This document shows positions 22,278 to 32,472 of a stretch of DNA of 64,000 nt, piece by piece. The stretch's first letter is position 1, and each line of letters begins with the position of its first letter. The position numbers and the translations under genes were made by a program. Under the pieces are notes generated by a model. That model ran no database searches, was not told the origin of the DNA, and saw only the letters and a program-made list of their open reading frames with translations. This stretch comes from Microstegium vimineum. Taxonomy: Eukaryota; Streptophyta; Magnoliopsida; Poales; Poaceae. Location of the stretch: assembly GCA_022036555.1 (NCBI GenBank), contig CM039120.1, forward strand, positions 20,910,350-20,974,349, given 5' to 3'.

Positions 22278-24500
22278 TAGGGTCGAGATGGCGGACTAGA
22301 GGGAGGGTGAATAGTCTTTTCTAAAACTTAAACGCTCCGGCTAACCAAATCAAATGCTGAATTAAAACTATCGGTCTAACCAAGACTACACCCCTCTATC
22401 TATCACTCTAGCACCTAGCAAAGTATACTAATTGGGCTTACTAAGGTGCCAAGCTAGGAAGCTCACCTAAACAAGTCTAGGTTGCAAGGTCACACAAACC
22501 TAAGCAACTAGTACTCTAAGCACACCGGGAGCTCCTACACATACTACTAAGCAAAGCACAAAGCACCTAAGCCCACTAACAATGCTCTCTAGCAAGACTA
22601 CACAAGCCAACTAGAGAGCTCAACTTACTTAGCTACACAAACTAAGCAATGTGACTAACAAGGCTACACAAGCCAATTAGCCACTAAAGAGCTACTTTTA
22701 TGCTACACAAGCTAGAAGGAAACTAGGCAAGCTACACAAGCTAAACTAGTTACAAGAGCAACAACTAATCACTAGCACAAGTATGAATAAGTAAATACAA
22801 GCTAGTGATTTGGAGAATGCAAACCACCGAGAAGATGTACAAGCTTGACACGGTGATTTTTCTCCCGAGGTTCACTTGGTCGCCACCAAGCTAGTCCCCG
22901 TTGTGTCGACCACACACTTGGTGATTCGGCGGCTAATAGGCGTTCACAAGCCTAGCCCACTAACTCGGGTGCCGCAAGAATCCACCCACAAATGAGGATA
23001 GCTCAATGACACGCTCAACTAGAGTTGCTCTTCGCGATCCCCGCGGGCGAGCACAACACCCCTCACAAGCTCTTCTCCAGAGCCACGCACAAGCTTCTTG
23101 CGTGCTTCGACGGAGCCACAACCACCAAGGCATCTAGGAGGTGGCAACCTCCAAGAGTAGCAAGCACCACCGGCTTGCAACACGATCACCTAGTGCCACA
23201 CGAAGCTATCTCTCAAAGCAACACACTAGTAATCGCTTTCTCACACAATCAGATGAGCTATATCAAATGTATGTGAGTTAGAGGGCTATCCAAGCACAAC
23301 AACACAAGCCACAAAGGCCCTAGGGTGCTCGGAAACCGGCCAAGGGCAGCCACCATGTCTATTTAAAGAGAGGGAAAGAAACTAGCCGTTTTTCCCAACT
23401 CTGCGCACGTCCGGACGCTACCAACACATAGGGTCCGGACCATAGTTAGCGTCCGGACCTTCACAAAACTTCGAAATAGGGTTTTCGGACCTCCGGACGC
23501 AAGTCCGGACCCTAACCTCTGGACTAAAGGGCACGGGTCCGGACCAAAATGCTCTCTGGACAGCTAGGTCCGGACTGCTACAGTGCTCGGTCCGGACTAA
23601 TTTTCGCGTCCGGACCTGCGCAGTCCGCACTAAAACGTATGTATCTCTTAGCTCCGAACTTCGATTTCGATGATCTTGGACTTTTTGGAAAGCTAACTCA
23701 GAGGCCTACACATCCCTCAAGTCCATTTGATCCATATAACAATAAATCAAAGCAGTATTTCATTCCAAGAGACATCCTAGTGTTAGGAGCATACCGAAAA
23801 CATTTTTCTCTTCTCCGAGTTGATTCAATTCAACTCCTAACACCTTCTCCTTTGCAAATGTGCCAACACCACCAAGTGTACATCACCATGTATATGTGTG
23901 TTAGCATTTTCACAATCATTTTCAAAGGATTTTCACTTGCTCTTACCGCGTCACTCGATCCTAATGCATCGAATGTTAGATCGCTCAAGTGGCACTAGAT
24001 GACCGATATGCAAACAAGTTTGCCCCTCTTGATAGTACGGTCATCTATCCTAAACCCGATCATATACTTCTCTACACACCTATGACCAGTGAAATGAAAT
24101 GCCCTATGGTTATACCTTTGCCTTGCGTATTCCATTCCATCTCCTTCTCCAATGTTGATGCAACACATGCACCAACCACTTGTCGAATGATATGATCCAC
24201 TTCATATCATCACATGACCGTATTGGTTCATCGACCTTGATCGCACTTGCTCTTCATCGTTGCATCGGTCCATCGGCACCAAGCATCACTCACTTACCCT
24301 TCACACTTGTAACCAGTCCATCAAGCTAAGCCTCATCTTGATCTTCTTCACCTTGGTCACATGACTCCATATCATGTCACATGTGCAATTAAGCTTCTTC
24401 ATCACACAATCACCTGTGAACTAATTTCCTATGTATATATCACTTAAACACATATTAGTTCACCTAAGTTGTCACTCAATTACCAAAATCATAGGAACTC
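22278..24500 (-). mobile_element. Sirevirus-like LTR, minus orientation (limits approximate)
   Basis: GGACTAGAGGGAGGGTGAATAG at the left is the reverse of a typical LTR 3' end. The GTCCGGAC cluster (23400-23640) lies to the right of a TATA-like TTTAAATA (minus, about 23360), as expected for U3 in a minus-strand LTR. No internal domain is attached. Exact ends and target duplication were not resolved. Confidence 0.5.
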
Positions 24501-24616
24501 TTAGCATGGTTGAGCATAGATGAAGCCGGGCGTGCCTTTTTTTTCCTCCGTTTATCGCTTGATTAAAACCAGTTACTACTACTCAGAGATCTCGTGACTG
24601 TGGAACTGAATCGACG

Positions 24617-25324
24617 ATGACCGGAGGAGTTGAGGAAGAAAGCGATGTGGCGACGCTGTGGGAGGCCCTGAGGCAGCAGCCGCAGGCCGTTGACGAGCTG
24701 CGCGCGGAGCTGGAGGAGGAGCGGCAGGCGGCGGCGTCAGGAGCCGACAAGGCGTTGGCCATGATCGTGCGCCTGCAGGCGAAGAAGGCAGCGGAGCGTA
24801 TGGAGGCAGAGCAGTTCCGCCGAGTGGCCGAGGAGCGGATCCAGCACGACGAGGACACACTCGCTTTCCTCAAGGTCGTCGTCTTCTACCGGGAGATGGA
24901 GATCGGCTCCCTCAACCGCAGGCTGCTCGTCGTACACGCCACCGGGGACGATCCTCTCTGGAAGATGCAGGCCAAGAGCGGCACGACGTCCAAGTCCAAG
25001 AGGAACGCGTCCCTCCCGGCGGCACACCTGGAGCAGCTCTGCTCGGAGCTCGACGTCGTCGTCGACACCGACGCTGGGAAGAAGTCGACAGTCGGCGACC
25101 GGAGGCCGGCGAGGACGGTGTCGGACATCGACGATGTGATCGGCAGGGAGGAGTGGACGACGAGACCCAATCTGGCGACGCCAAGATATAGTTGCGTGGG
25201 AGAGAGGATAATTTATTTTAGCAATTTTATCATATATGATTTTTTAAAAAATGAGATTAAATTCTTAATTTTTTTTATAAAAGTGCATCTATGGCTTATG
25301 CCTTTTGAACTAACATTGCTCTAA
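24617..25324 (+). CDS. Short GTD-binding (DUF593/zein-binding) domain protein or fragment
   Basis: 235 codons. Residues about 9-98 match the GTD-binding domain of plant myosin-binding and zein-binding proteins: ELRAELEEERQAAASGADKA, LAMIVRLQAKKAAERMEAEQ, FRRVAEERIQHDEDTLAFLK, then FYREMEIGSLNRRL. This is a long coiled coil that in full-length relatives binds myosin XI tails. Relatives normally have an N-terminal membrane segment and several hundred residues; both are missing here. The last 40 codons (after about 25195) run into AT-rich sequence and look non-genic. It may be a short expressed paralogue or a fragment captured by a transposon (see the possible Helitron ends at 21691 and 25440). 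Confidence 0.55.
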   Translation: MTGGVEEESDVATLWEALRQQPQAVDELRAELEEERQAAASGADKALAMIVRLQAKKAAERMEAEQFRRVAEERIQHDEDTLAFLKVVVFYREMEIGSLNRRLLVVHATGDDPLWKMQAKSGTTSKSKRNASLPAAHLEQLCSELDVVVDTDAGKKSTVGDRRPARTVSDIDDVIGREEWTTRPNLATPRYSCVGERIIYFSNFIIYDFLKNEIKFLIFFIKVHLWLMPFELTLL

Positions 25325-25625
25325 TTTTTTTATCTACAGAATTATGCTTTTGACTAAACCTTAATAAAGTACTTCAAATTTGATAGAATTAACTTTGGAT
25401 TTGATACAACCTGTAGCGTTAACACGTGTAAATATACTAGTATATAAAAAGAGAACGTATTTTGAGGCCCTATTTACTATAACTTAATCAACAACTTCAT
25501 TAACTGTTTTTTTTTCAAACAGCTTCACGGGCTGAACAAAGTGCACCCAGCAAGGCCCGAAGTCATACTTGCCCCCACTAAACCCCATCTGTCCACAACA
25601 TGGTTGCCAGACCTCGGGGCATGGC

Positions 25626-25792
25626 CAGTGGCGAAGCCACATTAGGCCACCCGAGTGCACAGGCACCAGGGTAAAATAAAAAAATTAGTTAACAGGTAAT
25701 AAATTTTACCTCTTGTGCACCACCCTAGCATAAGCATGTGCACCACCGTGACCATGTGCACTCGGGTCCTGAATACTCTAGCTTCGCAACTG
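25626..25792. mobile_element. hAT-type MITE
   Basis: 167 bp with inverted ends CAGTGGCGAAGC and GCTTCGCAACTG, an inner inverted CCCGAGTGCAC, and an exact 8-bp target duplication GGCATGGC at 25618-25625 and 25793-25800. End sequence and 8-bp duplication are diagnostic of hAT elements. Confidence 0.85.
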
Positions 25793-26193
25793 GGCATGGC
25801 CGTCGGTGCTCGCCATGCACGCGGCTCTTGGACCTTATAGGTCACGTGCGCTGAGGCTCACGACGTGTGATTGCCGAGGCCGTCGTGGCTCGTTGTGTGA
25901 GAGGCCAATGGGTCTACCGTTGGTGAGGCTGAGAGGCACCGCAAGTTGTCATCTGAAGTTGCGCCATGGTGCGGCCTGGAGGAGTAGCTATGGATGAGGC
26001 CGAGAGACGCCGCTGGGAGCTGCTGGGAGGCTCATCGGTGCGGCCACTCAAATTTGCAGGTGGAGGGAAACCATGCTATATCCGTCATGACATGGGGCCC
26101 GGGGCACGCTGCCGAGGTCACTGGACCAGGACTAGGGCATGCGAGAGGCTTCGTTGGGTCGGCCGCTGGGGTCACAGGCCAAGGTGACTACGA

Positions 26194-26720
26194 ACATCTC
26201 TAAGAGACTATAAAATAAATCTCTAAAGACTAAGATGTAAAGGTTCTCTAAAAAATTTAGCTCTTCAAAAGCTAATGCACAACATCAGGCTCTCTATATT
26301 TAGTCTCCATATTTTAATATATTAGACCACACAAAAGATATATTTTTCTGTCCGCCATGTGCGGCCGAGCTGTTCGTTTGACAGGATTATGCACTGTTCT
26401 GGCAGGATTATGCGCTGCTGGCTGATTTCTTGTGAAAGAAAAACACTGTTCTGGCTGGATTTAAGCCGGCTAAAAAACCAAGCGAACAGCTACGGAGGTC
26501 TGGCCAGAGAAGGCATGCAGGCTAGAACCGTCAATCCGTCATGGATATCTAGCGAGCGACGCAACTCGCTTTTGTTTCTGCGACCGAGAGTCACGGGATG
26601 GAGGATCGGGAAAATTGGATTCTCTAATGGAGAGGCTATTGGAGGGGGGGTTTTCAACTGTAAATAGCTCGATCTAAAATCACGGAGATATTTAGAACAT
26701 CTCTCGGAGATGCTCTAAGG
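26194..26720. mobile_element. Possible MITE with GAGCATCTC-type ends
   Basis: AACATCTCTAAGAGACT at the left is inverted as AGAACATCTCTCGGAGATGCTC at the right. Ends are diverged and no target duplication is visible. Confidence 0.3.
26367..26491. mobile_element. Small MITE with GCTGTTCG ends
   Basis: GAGCTGTTCGTTTGACAGG at the left and AAAAAACCAAGCGAACAGCT at the right are inverted copies. It is nested in the element above. Family not assigned. Confidence 0.5.
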
Positions 26721-26773
26721 AAGACACGCCACCAGGGTCGTGGGCGGGTGACCTGACTGAGCAAGAAAATGAA

Positions 26774-26800
26774 ACAAAAATACAATCCTACAATCAACGC
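26774..26800. repeat. Fragment matching the flank of duplication copy B
   Basis: AACAAAAATACAATCCTACA and ATCAACGC match 18577-18604 with few changes. This suggests the continuation of the third duplication copy beyond the insertions at 21.7-26.7 kb. Confidence 0.45.
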
Positions 26801-26821
26801 TATACTTTTCCCTTGAGCTGC

Positions 26822-28117
26822 ACTAGCGCCCGGACGTCCGGACGGATGCCTATGTCCGGACGCCCTCAACTGCTCAACCACAGCACGCGCACACCCTCAA
26901 CTGCCCACCCGCTCAACCGCACCGCGCGTCAGCCCACACCCCGCGCCGCACCGCGCGTCAGCCCGCACCCCGCGTCAGCCCTCACCGCTCGTCAGCCCAA
27001 CCGCTCGACCGAACTGCTCGTCAACCCACCCGCTCGCTTGCGTTGGTTGTGCGTGCTCGCCCGCTCCCTCGCGTTTGTGCTCGCTCTCGTATGCACAATC
27101 GCCCGTTGCACTGCGTATCTGCTTACCCAGAAAAGTTAGCAGCATCAAGAAAGAGGGGTCGCGTGCCTAGCCAGCACCAGGAGGAGGGGTCATCGAGGTG
27201 AGAAAAAAAGCGAGAAGTGAGATGCAACACCAGATCTACTTTTGAAACATCAGAATATAACAAATCCAACACACAAAAAAGACAGATGAAACAATCGAAA
27301 TATGCATCTAAAACACTTACAAAAACATCTTATAAACACTTCAAATCAACACAACAGCAAGATAAAACACTTGCAACATGTGTGTAAAACATAGTCTACG
27401 TATGAAACATTAGGAATAAATGCTTGCAACATATGTGTACAACCATTGCAATATATCCAACATCCAGATCTACTTTTGCAACATCCGCATAAACCACTTG
27501 CAACATACCTCTCAAGCATATGAAACAGTTGAAACATACTGTTGCAACATATACTATCAGCACATTGCAAACATCGCCGCTGGCAGAGTCCCGACAGTGC
27601 TTGTGGGTAGTGGCACAGTGGTGGCTGCGCGAGGCGAGGAGGCAGCGGCAGGTTGTCGCCTCCGGACGCGGGAGCTGACTGGTCTGCCCCGGCCACGGCG
27701 CGACGACAGCGGACGCCGGCGGCATGGGTTCTCCCTCGGCGCGGACTAGTACCCACTACTCCGTTGTTTTCCTCGTCGCTGCGCTGCAGGGCCTCGCGGC
27801 CTTGGTCGGCCATGCCTGTGCGCCGCCGCTTCCTGAGAGAGAGGGAGAGGAGAGGGACGGAAAGGGAGGGGAGGAGGGTGGTGTGGCGGAGCCCATCCCG
27901 CGAGCGGAGGCGGCGCTGGCGAGCAGAGTGCGGGCGAGCGGAGGCCCCGTGCGAGCAGGAGGCACGCCGCGTAGAGCAGATAAGGATAGGCAGGTGAATG
28001 GATGAGGATGAGCCGGAGTATTGCTTTAATTAAGGGGGGTGGATTCGAGGGAGTTGTTGGGCCACGCGTCTGACGACTGCTGGTGGACGGACGTCCTTAC
28101 CCCAGTATTACCGTTTG
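26822..28117. mobile_element. Non-autonomous transposon, possibly MULE-related
   Basis: Left end GCGCCCGGACGTCCGGACGG is imperfectly inverted at the right as GGACGGACGTCCTTAC. The interior has TTGCAACAT repeats (27360-27560) and a GC-rich gene-like part (27580-28000) with frames of 60-155 codons but no domain I recognise. No target duplication was found, so ends and class are tentative. Confidence 0.4.
27230..27560. repeat. TTGCAACAT-type repeat array
   Basis: CTTGCAACAT, GAAACAT and GATCTACTTTTGCAACATC recur every 20-40 bp without a strict period. Confidence 0.55.
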
Positions 28118-28265
28118 TTAATCCCCATCAGTACATTTTGGGACGCCAGCTATTTAGCTTCCTGATTTGAGAGTTCCTGTTATTGCCTTTATTTTTGTTT
28201 TGTACTCCCAAAGTGTTTTCATATTTTATATAATTCTTCAATAAATCTTTTTTCCTTACTAACTA

Positions 28266-28741
28266 GGGCCTATTGCGTTTCTGCTCTTGTTTTGAATTCT
28301 AATTGTGATTTTACCTCCACTTTCTTTCACTTTATATTTTTACCCCACCTTTTTAAAAATAAAGGCTCCGTTAACCCCTATTCCTAACGTCGTTACCTGC
28401 ATTCAAAATACTATTGCGTTTCTGCCCTTGTTTTGAACCCTAATTATGATTTACCCCCACTTTTTAAAAATGATGTGTCTAAATATTGGTTAAAATGATG
28501 TGTCTAAATATATATGTCAAAAGAGGGGTAAATTCACAATGCATTAAGATAAATAGGGACAATTTTGCATGAGAAAACTTGTCCTTACTCAGCCCATTTG
28601 ACACCGTTAACAGATGTTCACAGAGTAGGGGTAAACTTATGCTTCGTTTAAAAAAAAACAGAGGTAAAATAATAACGATGACAAAAGCAGGAATAAAATC
28701 ATAATTGGACATCAAAGTAGGGGCAAGAACGCAATAATCCC
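28266..28741. mobile_element. MULE-type MITE with 9-bp target duplication
   Basis: 476 bp. Ends GGGCCTATTGCGTTTCTGC and (inverted) GGGATTATTGCGTTCTTGC extend as long inverted repeats of about 60 bp. The 9-bp duplication TACTAACTA is exact at 28257-28265 and 28742-28750. A second copy of the left end (TATTGCGTTTCTGCCCTTG) lies internally at about 28412. Confidence 0.85.
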
Positions 28742-28750
28742 TACTAACTA

Positions 28751-30136
28751 TTGTTGTACAACATGTTTCTTCCTCCAACTTTAAAATCGAGCAAATTGCC
28801 TCTTATCAATACTTAAATAATATCCCTACTCTGGTCAGAAATCCTTTTCAATGTTTTTTGTCATTATTTAAAAGTTCCAATAAACACATGAATAAGGTTT
28901 TTATACTAAATAATATCTCCAACTTTATAAAGTTCTAACAGAAAAAAATCAAGATACAATGGGACACAATAAGTCCAAATAAAAACTAAGAGCTCCAGAA
29001 AATATACTACGAGCTTCAAGGAATTAGATTTTACTCTAGGAGATGGGAAAATATGCAAAGAATCTAGTAAATTCCAAAAATAACACTAAAAACATTTTTA
29101 AAAAATTCACAATGAAAGCATGAGGTGGAACAAGCATGGATACATTCAACATCAATGTATGTTGCATTCATGTTTGTTACATCTATTTTTTGTTGTGAAA
29201 AAATTGGACACTGCTTTTGGGAAATTTCTAAATTTTGTTTTGGATATTTTCTCATTTTCGTAGAGATAAATTGAATTCCTAGAAGCTTGTAGATACATTT
29301 TCAAGAAATATAGATAAGATATTTTGGTTTCTGGGTTAAAGCTCTGGGAAATAGGATTTTTATCTATTTTTTAGAAGCTTAAAGATCTTTTTTTGTTTCA
29401 AAACAGTATTAAATTTTACTACATTTTTTATCAAATACGGCTGATGAATCGCCTTTAGACCATTATGATCTAGAACAATATTTTTTAGTACGCAAGTTTT
29501 GCTAAAAAACAATCGTAGCATATGTTCGGACCCAACAATGGCCCTTCTTAGTTTTACTTAGGATAGTTTCCCAAAACTAGCTAGGACTTTTTTTAGTAAC
29601 TTTATAAAATTACGTAATAGACTTCTTCATTGTATAGCTCTCGTCGAGACGATCAAAATGCATATATACAACATCTAATTTAGGGAGGGTCAAACATTAC
29701 GGCTTCATCTGCTTGTGTTTTGTGAAATAGGGAGGGTCAACCATTTTTCTGTTGTTTTTTATGAACAGGAGAGGAGGGAGCATTTCTATCTGGTTGTATG
29801 TTATGGAATAGAGACGTGAGGTGTAGTTTATATATAGAGCAATGAAACAATAACTAGTTGGCCGCATCAAAATATTATTTTACTCTACATGAATCGGGTC
29901 AGAATTTTGAACCGATTTCTGACACCTCCGGTGAGTCCATGGTTGTCTAGTGGGCATGAGTCAACTCATGGGCTTCCAGCCTTCCACCACATAAACTCAT
30001 GAGTTGGTTTGGAAAATGCCACTAGAGAAGCCGTGAGATTAGTTGGCTCGGTCGGTTCACCTGGTTCACCTAGAGGCGCTGCATCAATCTTCTTTGCATA
30101 TTGCAGGTAACATATTCAAGTGTTTGGTACATCCAA
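28751..30136. other. Intergenic AT-rich DNA, no gene recognised
   Basis: No coding or clear transposon structure was seen. GGGAGGGTCAA occurs twice near 29685 and 29730. Confidence 0.55.
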
Positions 30137-30321
30137 GGTTGTGTTTGAATACACCAACTAAATTTTAGCTGGCTAAATTTAACTGCTACCTAGCTAAACT
30201 AAACTAAGTTAGCATCCAAACACTACAACTAAAGTTTAGCTAGAAAAACTTTTAGCTAGCTAAAATTAAGCTTTCAAAATTTAAATAACTAAATTTTAGT
30301 TGAGTACATCTAAACATACAC
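30137..30321. mobile_element. MITE with AACTAAATTTTAG inverted ends
   Basis: TGTGTTTGAATACACCAACT at the left is inverted, with divergence, at the right (AGTTGAGTACATCTAAACAT). The middle is a palindromic TAGCTAGCTAAA-rich hairpin. Target duplication not clear. Confidence 0.55.
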
Positions 30322-30408
30322 TAAATATCAACATATTAATGGAGCGTGCCATGCTACAAAGGAGGTAGAGGAGGCTGGGGCAACTGTGCGACGTGGAGAA
30401 GTTTACCA

Positions 30409-31096
30409 AGAGCATCTCTAATAGTTTGGTAATTTTTGTATTTTTTGGCATGATAAGAAAAAACTCACTTCAATAGTTCTTTATATTAACTACCAATTTA
30501 TCAGCGCTTCGGAAAATGGAGGCATCCACGAAGAAAGATACTCCGTACGTTTATGGCCGATACTCCCAATATGTGTTTTTTCGATATTCTCTGTCGCTCC
30601 AAGGTTTCACCATAATTGGTTGTTCGGCCACTATTTTCAAATTTAAGAATAGTGGAAGATAGAGTAGGCAATAAAGATTCTATTTTGGAGATTCTAGGTG
30701 TAAGTTACATCGAGATGAGGACAACCATGTCTAGATCGCTGCTACCTAGGAGGTTCGTTGGAATTGGATCTTCAATGACTAATTTTCATTTTCGTCAAAA
30801 AAAATGACTAATTTTTATATAAGAGAAGATTAGATGGTATAGCGGGCAATGAAGATTTCATTCTGAAGGTCTTGGTGTGAGCTAGCTAGGATATCATAGT
30901 AGTCCGTTCACGTGAGTTATTTCGTCCGTACTTAACAACTCAGTATCAGTATGGATATGAGATGATAGCATGTCTGTTTTCATAAATATATAAAGAACAG
31001 TTACCGGAGTGTATTTTTTTTATATTCAATAGTCTACGAAGAAGGGTTGTAAAACTAAAATTTATGAATTCAACTGTTTAGTTGAGTTGCTCTAGG
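30409..31096. mobile_element. Possible MITE with AGAGCATCTC ends
   Basis: AGAGCATCTCTAATAG at the left and, inverted, AGAGCAACTCAACTAAAC at the right. AT-rich interior with no coding content; ends diverged. Confidence 0.3.
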
Positions 31097-31364
31097 GAGG
31101 TACTACCTATCCTCATAGAGTATGTAAATCCTAAGCTTCACGTGGGTAACAGCCTAACAATGACAAAGCGTTGGAAAGATACAAAGAGAACAAAGTAAAG
31201 TAGTGTATGAGCTTGCACCTAATTATTAACCAGGGAGCCAAGTCATTGAGTTGTGTCTTTTTGTCTATCTGTTCCTATCTTATACCAAAAAAAAAAAGCA
31301 GGGAAAAGCAAAATACAATACATACAAATTCCAGGCCTAGTTGATATGCCAACGCCAAGTTTTA

Positions 31365-31569
31365 GGGTTTGTTTGGTTACAACCACCTAAAGTTTAGTCA
31401 CCCAGTTTAGGTGATTTTAGTCCCTAAACTGCCAAACAACCCCCTAAAGTGCTCTCTAAAGTTTAGTTGCTCTTTATGGGGCACTTTAGGGAGGTTGTTT
31501 AACACTTTATGGACTAAAAATCATCTAAATTTAGTGGCTAAACTTTAGGAGGTGTAACCAAACATGCCC
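31365..31569. mobile_element. Tourist-like (PIF/Harbinger) foldback MITE
   Basis: 205 bp. Ends GGGTTTGTTTGGTTACAACC and (inverted) GGGCATGTTTGGTTACACC continue as a near full-length hairpin (CCTAAAGTTTAG on both arms). A 3-bp TTA duplication flanks it (31362-31364, 31570-31572). It lies about 300 bp upstream of the phosphatase leader. Confidence 0.85.
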
Positions 31570-31802
31570 TTAGTATCCGTTTACAACACACTTGCGTATT
31601 CTTTTTTTTTGTTTAAAAATGTTTGAAAAAGAGATAAATGAAGACGAAGTGGAGGATTGCAAGGGTACCCTCTCACACACGTGGCCAACGGTTACCAACC
31701 GGCACGCCTGATATGATAACCTTGACAGACTGGGGTGGCGTTTTGTTGAAATAAAAATTGAATTCAAATTCAAATTCAAAGGGACCACACCAACTCCTAT
31801 AT

Positions 31803-31805
<3 letters not shown>

Positions 31806-31853
<48 letters not shown>
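31806..31853. repeat. (TA)n microsatellite
   Basis: About 23 TA units in the proximal promoter of the phosphatase gene. Confidence 0.95.
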
Positions 31854-31857
<4 letters not shown>

Positions 31858-31869
31858 ACTACCCCCGAA

Positions 31870-32472
31870 AGAAAGGGAAGAGCGCCAGGCGCCAGGCGCC
31901 AGGCAGGCAGTCAACAATCCCTCACGCAAAACGGAAACCCACCGTCGGCAACGGCAACGGCAAGTACTTTCCTTTCGTCGTCGTCGGTCCCCACCCGCTC
32001 CACTCCACCTCCACCACAACCACCGGACGGATCCGGATGTCTCCGCCCGCGCATCCACTCCACACCCGCAATTCCACAGCAAACGCTAGCAGCGGCGGCG
32101 GCGCCGGCAGCGGTTGGTAGCCGCGCGATCGAGACGGCGGGTAACCTGCCCCGCCGCGGTCGGGGTGCATATATTAGCAGACCACCACCAAAATTCCAGG
32201 TGCCCATTTTGGTTTGATTCGATTGGATTCGAACCCAGGTCGGAGTAGGGAGCAGATCGAATTAGCTAGCACGGACGCTCTCCTTCACCTTCTTTATTAT
32301 TTTATTATTATATATAATTGTGCTTCCTAACCTTTTTGCTTTATTATTATGCCCCTCTCTCTATTGCCTCTTAGTTAGTTTGTTTCGCGCATTGTTGTAG
32401 GAGGCGAGGAGGCGCTGATCTGTAGCGGCGCCGAGGGCCACATCGAAGAGCCGCTGGTCTCACGCCGCACCG
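31870..32472 (+). other. Promoter-proximal region and leader exons of phosphatase gene
   Basis: A GC-rich block (31880-32140) with three GCGCCAG repeats and CCACC-rich sequence has a possible donor GCGG/GTAACC near 32138. A second leader exon is predicted at 32401-32469, between acceptor TTGTTGTAG and donor CACC/GTGAGT. Neither contains the start codon. Confidence 0.45.

Noticed and set aside
21822..22280. 152-codon Lys/Arg/His-rich frame
   Set aside because: Produced by the 84-bp minisatellite, with alternate frames equally open.
31570..32082. 170-codon minus-strand frame upstream of the phosphatase
   Set aside because: Includes translation of the TA microsatellite and the antisense of the leader; no domain.
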